A stretch of 41,817 nucleotides of DNA from Methylophilaceae bacterium (GTDB lineage: Bacteria > Pseudomonadota > Gammaproteobacteria > Burkholderiales > Methylophilaceae): the NCBI GenBank assembly GCA_947451235.1, contig CANFZA010000010.1:1-41817 (forward strand). The letters run 5' to 3'. The position numbers and the translations under genes are program-made. This document shows positions 8,843 to 17,210 of this stretch, one piece after another. Positions within the stretch are counted from its first letter, which is position 1. Each line of letters starts with the position of its first letter. Below the pieces are notes generated by a model that had not been told where the DNA came from, did not search any database, and worked only from the letters and a program-made list of their open reading frames with translations.

Positions 8843-9964
8843 TTACAATCCAGTTTTAAAGCGTGTATACAAACGTGTTGTAATACGGCGAATATTGCTA
8901 TCAACCGCTTCCGGCGCAACTAAATTTGCAATATCGGCATCTGATAAGAAAATTGATTTATTATTTTTAATCTCAGCATCCACAAATGGCGTTGCCGCTT
9001 TATTTGGGTTCGCATAAGTCACCGTGTTAGTAATTGCGGCTACCACTTGCGGTTTTAAAATGTAATTAATAAATTTATGCGCATTGCCAGGGTGCGGCGC
9101 ATCAGCAGGAATCGCCATTGCGTCCATAAAGGTAATGCCACCTGTTTTAGGCACTAAGGCCACGATATTTTGCGCCAGTTTATTTTCAATAGAACGCTTG
9201 CGAGCCAAATTAAAATCGCCAGCCCAACCAAAAGCCACACACACATTACCGCTGGCTAAGTCATCAATTTGTCCGCCTGAATTAAACTTTTTAATATCTG
9301 GGCGTACTTTTTTCAGCATTTCAAACGCAAGTTTGTAGTCTGCGGGATCCTTGCTATAGGCTGGCTTGCCAATATAATGTAAAGCCGCTGAAAACACGTC
9401 AGTAGATGTATCTAAATAGGTAATACCGCAAGATTTTAACTTATTGGTATATTTAGGATTAAACATGAGCTCCCAAGCGTTATCTGGCATAGGCGTGGTG
9501 CCTAAAGCTTTTTTCACTTTATCAACGTTAATACCAACGGTGTTGTAGCTCCACATCCAATCGACCAAATAAGCATTTCCCGGATCCACTTTAGCCATTT
9601 GCGCTAAGATTCCAGGATCTAAATTTCCCCAGTTTGTGAGCTGCTTTCTGTCTAACTTTTGGAATAAACCACCATCAATTTGTAGTTTTGCCCAATTTGA
9701 AGAGGGCACCACAATGTCGTAGCCGGTTTTTCTGGCCACCAATTTGGCATGCAAAATTTCATTCGAGTCAAAAACGTCATAACGAACTTTAATGCCAGTT
9801 TCTTTTTCAAAATTGGCAATGGTATCTGGCGCAATATAATCTGACCAATTGTAGATATTCAGCACTTTTTCTTCTGCTGCGGCATAACTGCTAGCAATAC
9901 TAGCAACACCAATGGTCAGGCCAACCAAGATACTGACTACACGTTTATTAAACATTAAATTCAT
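8843..9964 (-). CDS. potF: Putrescine periplasmic binding protein (PotF/SpuD)
   Basis: Signal peptide then EEKVLNIYNWSDYIAPDTIANFEKETGIKVRYDVFDSNEILHAKLVARKTGYDIVVPSS. The listed start at 9979 is TTG; ATG at 9964 follows a GGGGAGA Shine-Dalgarno. Confidence 0.93.
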   Translation of the reverse strand: MNLMFNKRVVSILVGLTIGVASIASSYAAAEEKVLNIYNWSDYIAPDTIANFEKETGIKVRYDVFDSNEILHAKLVARKTGYDIVVPSSNWAKLQIDGGLFQKLDRKQLTNWGNLDPGILAQMAKVDPGNAYLVDWMWSYNTVGINVDKVKKALGTTPMPDNAWELMFNPKYTNKLKSCGITYLDTSTDVFSAALHYIGKPAYSKDPADYKLAFEMLKKVRPDIKKFNSGGQIDDLASGNVCVAFGWAGDFNLARKRSIENKLAQNIVALVPKTGGITFMDAMAIPADAPHPGNAHKFINYILKPQVVAAITNTVTYANPNKAATPFVDAEIKNNKSIFLSDADIANLVAPEAVDSNIRRITTRLYTRFKTGL

Positions 9965-10121
9965 TAATATTCTCCCCAAATAAAATCTAAATCAAAATAT
10001 GCATCAAAATAAAAAATAAGCGCAAGCCGAACAAAAGAACAGTATCAAATTAATACGGTTATGTAAAAAGTATTTATGGCTGGCATTCGTTGACAGTAGC
10101 CAATTAGACATTGGCAGCTCA

Positions 10122-11501
10122 TTAATTATCTAAAAATCCACCCGCTTTTAATTCTTCTAGTGTCGCATCCAAACACTTACGAATCAGCACCATCATGTCG
10201 TCAATTTGCGCTTTAGTAATCACTAGCGGAGGCGCCACTATCATTCTATCGCCAACGGCACGCATAATTAATCCATTGGCAAAACAATGGTTTCGGCAGC
10301 GCATGCCCGCACCTACGGTTTCATGGAAAGCAATATGCTGTTGCGCGTTTTTCATCAGCGCAAAACCCGCCACCAAACCACAAGTTTCTGCACCGCCAAC
10401 TAAAGGATGGCTAGCCAATTCTGCAAATTTTTGTGCCAAATATGGCCCAGTTTCGTTGCGTACACGCTCGACTAAACCTTCTTTTTCTAGAATATCAATA
10501 TTAGCCAAAGCCACCGCACAGGCCACAGGATGACCAGAATAAGTGTAGCCGTGATTAAACTCACCGCCCTGCTCTATTAATACTTTGGCTACGCGTTTAC
10601 CAATAACTACGCCGCCTAATGGAATATAGCCAGAAGTAACGCCTTTCGCGAACGTCATCAAATCAGGTTTTGCACCCATGAGTTCTGAGCCGAACCAATA
10701 ACCTAGACGGCCAAAACCACAAATCACTTCATCGCAAATCAGCAAAATACCGTATTTATCGCAGATACGCTGAATTTCTGGCCAATAAGTTTTAGGCGGA
10801 ATAATTACACCGCCGGCGCCCTGCACAGGCTCGCCGATAAAAGCTGCAACTCTATCTGCGCCTACCTCAAGAATTTTAGCTTCTAACCAGCCAGCTGCCT
10901 CAATACCAAAGGCGTCTTTATCTTGGTCATGCGCCAAGCCGTAAAAATATGGTTGCTCAATATGGACAATATCCGGAATCGGCAAGCCGCCTTGATCATG
11001 CATATAACTCATGCCGCCCAAAGAGGCGCCAGCCATCGTCGAGCCATGATAAGCATTTTTACGGCTAATGATTACTTTGCGTTCTGGTTGACCTAAAGTA
11101 GCCCAATAATGGCGCACCATGCGAATATTAGTATCGTTAGATTCTGAGCCTGAACTACTAAAAAATACGTGCGAAAAATTATCGCCTGCAAGTTTAACAA
11201 TGCGCTCTGCCAGCTTTACTGCCGGCACGTTAGTAGTTGAAAAAAAGCTATTGTAATAAGGCAAAACTTGCATCTGTTTGGCGGCCGCATCGACTAATGC
11301 TTGGCGTCCATAACCCACATTTACACACCACAAGCCTGACATGGCATCTAGGATTTTTTCACCTTTTGAATCCCAAATATAAATGCCATCGGCTTTTTCA
11401 ATAATGCGTGAACCTTTGGCAGCTAAGGCTTGATGGTCGGTAAAGGGATGGAAATAATGCGCTGAATCTACTGCTTGAATCTCACTGGTTTTGCCGTTCA
11501 T
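10122..11501 (-). CDS. spuC: Putrescine--pyruvate aminotransferase-like class III aminotransferase (SpuC)
   Basis: 459 aa; HYFHPFTDHQALAAKGSRII, GLWCVNVGYGR, FFSSSGSESNDTNIRMVRHYW and DEVICGFGRLGYWFGSELMGAKPDLMTFAKGVTSGYIPLGGV; position matches spuC. Confidence 0.87.
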   Translation of the reverse strand: MNGKTSEIQAVDSAHYFHPFTDHQALAAKGSRIIEKADGIYIWDSKGEKILDAMSGLWCVNVGYGRQALVDAAAKQMQVLPYYNSFFSTTNVPAVKLAERIVKLAGDNFSHVFFSSSGSESNDTNIRMVRHYWATLGQPERKVIISRKNAYHGSTMAGASLGGMSYMHDQGGLPIPDIVHIEQPYFYGLAHDQDKDAFGIEAAGWLEAKILEVGADRVAAFIGEPVQGAGGVIIPPKTYWPEIQRICDKYGILLICDEVICGFGRLGYWFGSELMGAKPDLMTFAKGVTSGYIPLGGVVIGKRVAKVLIEQGGEFNHGYTYSGHPVACAVALANIDILEKEGLVERVRNETGPYLAQKFAELASHPLVGGAETCGLVAGFALMKNAQQHIAFHETVGAGMRCRNHCFANGLIMRAVGDRMIVAPPLVITKAQIDDMMVLIRKCLDATLEELKAGGFLDN

Positions 11502-11545
11502 AATATTCTCGGTTTTTGATTAATATTGACTAGAAAATAAAGTCT

Positions 11546-12922
11546 TTAAACGTGCATCAATAAATGCTCGCGCTCCCACGGACTAATCACGCGCATGAAT
11601 TCATCGTGCTCGGTTTCTTTTACCGCTAGGTACACATTAACGAAATTTTCACCCAATACTTTATGTAAGGCTTTGGCATTCTCTAATTCTCTAAGCGCTT
11701 CAGAAAGACCACGTGGCAATTGGTAATCAGAGGCATAAGCGCTGCCGGTAGTCACCGCCGTTGGTTGTAGCTTTTCAATAATGCCTAAATAACCACAAGC
11801 CAACGTCACCGCCATCGCCAAATACGGATTAGCATCAGCACCCACCACACGATTTTCTATCCTACGTGCGGCTGGTTCTGAAATAGGCACGCGTATGCCC
11901 ACAGTGCGATTATCGTAGCCCCACTCAATGTTAATCGGTGCGGCACCGTCGCGCACAATGCGGCGATACGAATTAACATAAGGTGCCAGTAAAGCCATGG
12001 CGGCTGGCAAATATTTTTGCAGACCGGCAATATAATTAAAAAACAGCGGCGAAGCTGAGCCATCTGGCAGGCTGAATATATTTTGACCGGTTTTACTATC
12101 AATCACACTTTGGTGAATATGCATGGCCGAGCCCGGCTCATTTTGCATGGGCTTGGCCATAAAAGTAGCGTACATATCGTGGCGCATGGCCGCTTCACGC
12201 AATACTCGTTTAAAGAAAAAAGATTTATCTGCAAGTATCATAGGCTCATCATGCAAAAAGTTGATTTCCATTTGCCCGGCGCCAAATTCATGAATCAGCG
12301 TATCCAGCTCTAAACCCATCACTTCACAGTAATCGTAAATATCTTCAAACAGCGGGTCAAACTCGTTCACCGCATCAATGCTATATAACTGGCGACTGGT
12401 TTCTCTGCGACCACTACGGCCAATTGGCGGTGTGAGCGGTAAATCTGGGTCGATATTTCTAGCCAATAAATAAAATTCTAATTCTGGCGCAACTATTGGC
12501 GTCCAGCCTAAATCTTTAAATAAACCAGTAACGCGGCGCAACACGTTACGCGGTGCAAAATCAATCGCTTTGCCATCGTGACCTACGCAATCCATAATCA
12601 CCTGCGCGGTTGGGTCAGCCGCCCAAGGCACTAATCTTAAGGTAGTTGGGTCTGGTAGCAACACCATGTCTTTATCGGTAAACCCCATCACGTTATCGTA
12701 GGCCGCATGACCGCGCGGAGATTCGCCGGTCACCGTCACGCCAAGCACAGCTTCGGGCAGGCGCATGGCGCGATCAGTTGAAAACTTTTCACGCGGTAAA
12801 ATTTTTCCACGCGCAACACCGGTTAAATCTGGCACTAAACATTCAATTTCAGTCACGTTATTATCAGTTAACCAGCGGTCCATATCAGCCAGTGTAAAAT
12901 CTCTTGGGTTAGTCATTTTCAT
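11546..12922 (-). CDS. puuA: Glutamine synthetase-like gamma-glutamylpolyamine synthetase (PuuA/SpuB)
   Basis: 458 aa GS fold; EFYLLAR, FGAGQMEINFLHDEPMILADKSFFFKRVLREAA, GSAMHIHQS, RRIENRVVGADANPYLAMAVTLACGYLGI; between an SpuC-like and a PuuD-like gene. Confidence 0.88.
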   Translation of the reverse strand: MKMTNPRDFTLADMDRWLTDNNVTEIECLVPDLTGVARGKILPREKFSTDRAMRLPEAVLGVTVTGESPRGHAAYDNVMGFTDKDMVLLPDPTTLRLVPWAADPTAQVIMDCVGHDGKAIDFAPRNVLRRVTGLFKDLGWTPIVAPELEFYLLARNIDPDLPLTPPIGRSGRRETSRQLYSIDAVNEFDPLFEDIYDYCEVMGLELDTLIHEFGAGQMEINFLHDEPMILADKSFFFKRVLREAAMRHDMYATFMAKPMQNEPGSAMHIHQSVIDSKTGQNIFSLPDGSASPLFFNYIAGLQKYLPAAMALLAPYVNSYRRIVRDGAAPINIEWGYDNRTVGIRVPISEPAARRIENRVVGADANPYLAMAVTLACGYLGIIEKLQPTAVTTGSAYASDYQLPRGLSEALRELENAKALHKVLGENFVNVYLAVKETEHDEFMRVISPWEREHLLMHV

Positions 12923-13009
12923 TCTCCCGCTTACTGTTTATTTGGATCTGTATTTAGATTATTTTTATTTGCAGCGCTTTCATTGACAGCGCTCAGCCTT
13001 AGCGTTCAA

Positions 13010-13852
13010 CTATTCAGGACCAGCCAAAATTTGCATACTTAATTGACGCGCTTTGGCTCTTGTTCGGCAAGCATCACCAAACGCTTGAAAAATAGCCAAA
13101 TAAGCTGGGTTTTCCATTACTTTCCATTCTGGGTGCCATTGCACTCCAAGCGCAAACCCATCCGAGCCACCTACACTTACTGCCTCAACTAACCCATCTG
13201 GGGCATACGCTTCAGCGACTAAACCTGAACCCAAACGATCTAAACCCTGACCATGCAACGAATTCACCAGCATTTGCTCACTGCCAATAATATTAGCTAA
13301 CAGTCCATTGGCCACTAAATTAACTTGATGTATTGGGGCGTATTGATTTTCTACCGGTAAATCTTTAACTTCTCTATGATCATTGAAGCCTAGCGCTTCA
13401 TGCACAGCTTGATGCAAGCTACCACCAAAGGCCACGTTCATTTCTTGAAAACCACGGCAAATTGCCAACAATGGTACTTTTTCATTAATAGCCGCGCGAA
13501 TTAAAGCCAAGGTGAGGGCGTCGCGTGCAGTATCTAACGGTAATGAGAGGTTATGGATTTCTTGCCCGAAATGTGATGGATGCACATTGGACACTGCGCC
13601 GGTCAGCAAAATACCATCCGCAATAGATAGCAATGAGTCTAGATCTATTTGATCAGCGATAGCTGGCACCACTAAGGGCAAAGCACCAGCAGCTTCTGCT
13701 ACCGCCAAAATATATTTTTGCCCAACCATATGAAAAGGATGCTCACCCAGCGATTTAACATCGGCTGGAATCAGCACAACTGGCTTTACTTTAGCAGGCT
13801 TGGTTTTCGCAAGCCTAGTTATCACAGTGTTTATTTTTACTGCTGTCATCAC
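13010..13852 (-). CDS. puuD: Gamma-glutamyl-GABA hydrolase (PuuD/SpuA), class I glutamine amidotransferase-like
   Basis: 280 aa; PLLAICRGFQEMNVAFGGSLHQAVHE (nucleophile Cys) and GVQWHPEW (His/Glu). Confidence 0.9.
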   Translation of the reverse strand: MMTAVKINTVITRLAKTKPAKVKPVVLIPADVKSLGEHPFHMVGQKYILAVAEAAGALPLVVPAIADQIDLDSLLSIADGILLTGAVSNVHPSHFGQEIHNLSLPLDTARDALTLALIRAAINEKVPLLAICRGFQEMNVAFGGSLHQAVHEALGFNDHREVKDLPVENQYAPIHQVNLVANGLLANIIGSEQMLVNSLHGQGLDRLGSGLVAEAYAPDGLVEAVSVGGSDGFALGVQWHPEWKVMENPAYLAIFQAFGDACRTRAKARQLSMQILAGPE

Positions 13853-14064
13853 AAAATATCAGCCATTTTTATTAGAAAAATACTTTTACTATGATTTGTG
13901 TTGCGTGCTTCACACCTTCGCGCGGCTCTGCTTAAATTATCTTTAGATTCTATTTCTTTAAGAGTTTTAAGTATATTATTCCTAAAATTGGTAATGCCAC
14001 AAGAACCATTTTAATTATTTCAATGGAACCACTTTATCCTACACTTAAAACAGAGCTGAAAACA

Positions 14065-14080
14065 ATACTCAAAAGAGTAT
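14065..14080. promoter_or_regulatory. Candidate operator in the divergent puuD/mocR intergenic region
   Basis: ATACTC-AAAA-GAGTAT perfect inverted repeat, 55 bp upstream of the mocR-type ATG. Confidence 0.4.
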
Positions 14081-14135
14081 CCAAGAACAGCACGGCAAAA
14101 TAATAAAACCTACCTGCGGGAGGAATATAGCGACT

Positions 14136-15677
14136 ATGCAACAACTCGTACTTTCTGAATGGCTGTTAACTGAGCTTGCTCAAGATACCTATCCGGCACG
14201 CATGCCTAATCACAGACGCTTATACGAAGCAATACGCCGCGCCATTACCCAAAAAATATTACCGGCTGGCGCTAGGCTGCCCTCCACACGCAGTTTGGCG
14301 CAAGACATAAGCGTATCTCGAAACACCATACTTGCCGCCTTTGATCAGCTAATAGATGAAGGTTATGTTGCTGCCAAAACTGGTAGCGGTACTTATATAA
14401 GTTACCAACAGCCCGATGGCTTTACAAAAACAACCACGGTAGTGGACTTAGAACTCGCTTCTAAGCGCGAAGATTCTTCAAACTCAACAACAGCCAACGA
14501 CGATTATTCTGCACTTTCTAAACGCGGCATGGCGGCCTGTGTTTCTGCCAGCACACCCAATAATCCCAATAAAAAAAGTCATGAAATACAACCATTCACA
14601 CCAGGTGCAGATGACTATTCAGGATTCCCTTATGCAATATGGCGTCGCTTACTTAATCGACAATGGCGTGCGCCACAGCCAAGCATGCTTGATGCCAGCC
14701 ATGACGGTGGCTATTTGCCTTTACGCAAAGCCATTGCCGATTACTTACGCGTCTCACGCGCAGTCAATCTAACTTACGAACAAGTGCTGATTACCTCTGG
14801 CACACAACAATCCATAGATTTATGCGCACGTTTACTTACAGACCAAGGCGACCAAGTTTGGGTAGAAAATCCTGGTTATTGGGCCGCCAGACGCGTGCTA
14901 GAAGTTAATGGCTTGCAACTGCACCCCGTCAATGTTGATCAAGAGGGCATGGCGCCCAGCATGCAAGATTTTAGAGTAGTGCCGCGCCTAATCTACACAA
15001 CCCCTTCACACCAATATCCAAAAGGAATGGTAATGAGCTACGGTCGTCGCCGTTTGTTACTAGATTACGCGCAGAATATAAGCTCGTGGATTATTGAAGA
15101 TGATTACGACAGTGAATTTAGGTTTGAAGGCCGTCCAATCTCATCACTACAAGGCATGGATCAAAATAACCGCGTGCTTTATTTGGGTACTTTTTCAAAA
15201 GTGATTTACCCCGGCATTAGGCTGGGTTATTTAGTCGTACCACCCAAGTTAATAGCAAGCTTTAAAAGTGGCTTATATGAGCTACAACGGCCAGGCCAAA
15301 TGGTTATTCAAGCGGCCTTAGCTGATTTTATTGAAGAAGGTCATTTCGCCAGTAATATCAGACGGTTGCGGCAAATTTATGGTGAACGTCGCCGTTTATT
15401 GCAAACCGCACTTGCGCCTATTGCCAGCGTAGGTGCACGTTTATCAACACTAGATTCAGGCCTGCATTTAGTGGTTGAGTTTGATCAAAGCTGTGACGAT
15501 GTTCACATAGCCGCATTAGCCGCTGAACATGGGCTAAGAGTTTATCCATTATCGAATTACGGCATGGGAATAAATCGCGATAAAGGGCTAATTATTGGCT
15601 ATGCATACGCATCCACCGCGCGTGTCACGCAGTATGGAAATTTACTGGCTGAGGTCATTCAGTCTGCGCTAAAATAA
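14136..15677 (+). CDS. MocR-type regulator (GntR wHTH + class I aminotransferase-like domain)
   Basis: 513 aa; LPSTRSLAQDISVSRNTILAAFDQLIDEGYVAAKTGSGTYIS (GntR HTH) and IIEDDYDSEFRFEGRPISSLQGMDQNNRVLYLGTFSKVIYPGIRLGYLV (PLP domain); good Shine-Dalgarno (GGGAGGA). Confidence 0.93.
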   Translation: MQQLVLSEWLLTELAQDTYPARMPNHRRLYEAIRRAITQKILPAGARLPSTRSLAQDISVSRNTILAAFDQLIDEGYVAAKTGSGTYISYQQPDGFTKTTTVVDLELASKREDSSNSTTANDDYSALSKRGMAACVSASTPNNPNKKSHEIQPFTPGADDYSGFPYAIWRRLLNRQWRAPQPSMLDASHDGGYLPLRKAIADYLRVSRAVNLTYEQVLITSGTQQSIDLCARLLTDQGDQVWVENPGYWAARRVLEVNGLQLHPVNVDQEGMAPSMQDFRVVPRLIYTTPSHQYPKGMVMSYGRRRLLLDYAQNISSWIIEDDYDSEFRFEGRPISSLQGMDQNNRVLYLGTFSKVIYPGIRLGYLVVPPKLIASFKSGLYELQRPGQMVIQAALADFIEEGHFASNIRRLRQIYGERRRLLQTALAPIASVGARLSTLDSGLHLVVEFDQSCDDVHIAALAAEHGLRVYPLSNYGMGINRDKGLIIGYAYASTARVTQYGNLLAEVIQSALK

Positions 15678-15781
15678 TAGCCGTAGCGGCTTTAGTACCG
15701 CATTCAAAATTCATGTAAAAAATTAAAGATAGATTTCTTACTTACTATCTCCATTCATTTTTCAGTAAAAAGGCTTTTAAT

Positions 15782-16159
15782 ATGCAAATAATCCAAACAC
15801 CAAATGCTCCCGCCGCTATTGGCCCTTATTCACAAGCCATTGTTGTGGGTGATTTATTATTCACTTCTGGTCAAATTCCACTGCGCGCAGATGGCACACT
15901 AAACGACGGCGATATTATTGTGCAAACCACACAAGTGCTAGCCAACTTAAAAGCAGTGATTGAAGCGGCCGGTGCAGATTTATCTAAAGTAGTTAAAACC
16001 ACAGTATTTTTAAAAAACTTGGATGATTTTGTTGCCATGAACGGCGTTTACGGCGAAGTTTTTGCCGGCCATGCGCCAGCGCGTTCTACCGTACAAGTAG
16101 CTAAATTGCCACGCGATGTATTAGTGGAAATTGAAGCGATTGTTTCACTGGCTAAATAG
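15782..16159 (+). CDS. ridA: RidA family enamine/imine deaminase
   Basis: 125 aa; APAAIGPYSQAIVVGDLLFTSGQIPL, GADLSKVVKTTVFLKNLDDFVAMNGVYGEVF, APARSTVQVAKLPRDVLVEIEAI. Confidence 0.95.
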   Translation: MQIIQTPNAPAAIGPYSQAIVVGDLLFTSGQIPLRADGTLNDGDIIVQTTQVLANLKAVIEAAGADLSKVVKTTVFLKNLDDFVAMNGVYGEVFAGHAPARSTVQVAKLPRDVLVEIEAIVSLAK

Positions 16160-16183
16160 TATTTTTAGCTAAATAGAAGCTTT

Positions 16184-16212
16184 AGTTAATGATATTTTCA
16201 ATGTCATTAACT
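16184..16212. terminator. Hairpin between convergent ridA and the DUF4197 gene
   Basis: AGTTAATGA (16184-16192)/TCATTAACT (16204-16212), extended by flanking GAAGC/GCTTC. Confidence 0.55.
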
Positions 16213-16312
16213 GGCTTCAAAATTTAGACGTTAGCCACGCTATCAGTAATATTTAAAGATGGCTTGGAATAAGTGCTACGCTACTTTTGGTCTGCAGCTT
16301 AAAATGTCAAAA

Positions 16313-16996
16313 TTAGTTAGCTAAAGCCCCGAATACTTTTTTCAATAAGCCGCTGGCCTGGCCAACCGGGTCTTTACGAATGGCGGCTTCTTCTTTTGCC
16401 ATCATTAAATAAACACCATCTAAGGCTTTTTGCGTGACGTATTGCTCAAGATTTACTTGGTCTTTTTTAACCACGCCAAATTTACTGCCCATTTCGGCAA
16501 ATTTATTATATTGCTGAGCGAGCTGAACATTCTCAGTAGCTTTTTTAACTATCGGTAAAAATTTTCCCGCCATTGGCTCAGAAGTGGTTTTTTTGAAATA
16601 TTGCGTAGCGGCATCGTCACCACCAGTCAAAATAGCTTTAGCATCAGCCACACTCATTTTCTTTACAGAATCTATCAGCAAAGCTTTCGCTTCCGGCACG
16701 GCCGCCTCTGCCGCACGATTCATTTTCAACACTAGCTCATCGGCCTGCTTGCCCATGCCCAACATACGCATGGCTTTTTCAGCTTTTTTCAAACTATCTG
16801 GCAGTGGAATTTTAACTTCAGCATTGCCAAAGAAACCATCTGCCGCACTTAATTGACCTACCGCTTTGGTGGCACCCTGAATCAAGGCGGCTTTAAGACC
16901 GCCACTCGCTTCAGTATTACTTAAATCACTAATACTCAAGGCATTAGCGTGAGTGGTGAATAAAACAAAACTTAGAACGGTGATTAAAAAGCGCAT
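16313..16996 (-). CDS. DUF4197 family secreted protein
   Basis: Signal peptide MRFLITVLSFVLFTTHANA and DUF4197-like body (GLKAALIQGATKAVGQLSAADGFFGNAEVKIPLPDSLKKAEKAMRMLGMG). The listed start at 17014 is probably 6 codons too long. Confidence 0.85.
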   Translation of the reverse strand: MRFLITVLSFVLFTTHANALSISDLSNTEASGGLKAALIQGATKAVGQLSAADGFFGNAEVKIPLPDSLKKAEKAMRMLGMGKQADELVLKMNRAAEAAVPEAKALLIDSVKKMSVADAKAILTGGDDAATQYFKKTTSEPMAGKFLPIVKKATENVQLAQQYNKFAEMGSKFGVVKKDQVNLEQYVTQKALDGVYLMMAKEEAAIRKDPVGQASGLLKKVFGALAN

Positions 16997-17049
16997 ATTT
17001 TTCTCTAGTAACAAGGTGTTCGCATAAGCTTAACCTAAATGATTAATTT

Positions 17050-17124
17050 TGTAGGAGCGGCGCCTCGCAACGAAAATGGTGCAATTTTCACCGTTGCTAT
17101 CGCGGCGAGGGCGCCGCTCCTACA
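17050..17124. repeat. REP-like palindrome, copy 2 (diverged)
   Basis: TGTAGGAGCGGCGCC...GGCGCCGCTCCTACA inverted repeat with a one-base bulge; central AATGGTGCAAT is the reverse complement of the loop ATTGCACCATT in copy 1. Confidence 0.82.
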
Positions 17125-17210
17125 GCTCGAGTTTAAGGGTAGAGTTCGTCGGCATGCTTTCTAATAATTCACGCTTGAGTTTAACGCATTCAAACACGCC
17201 TGATGAAATT

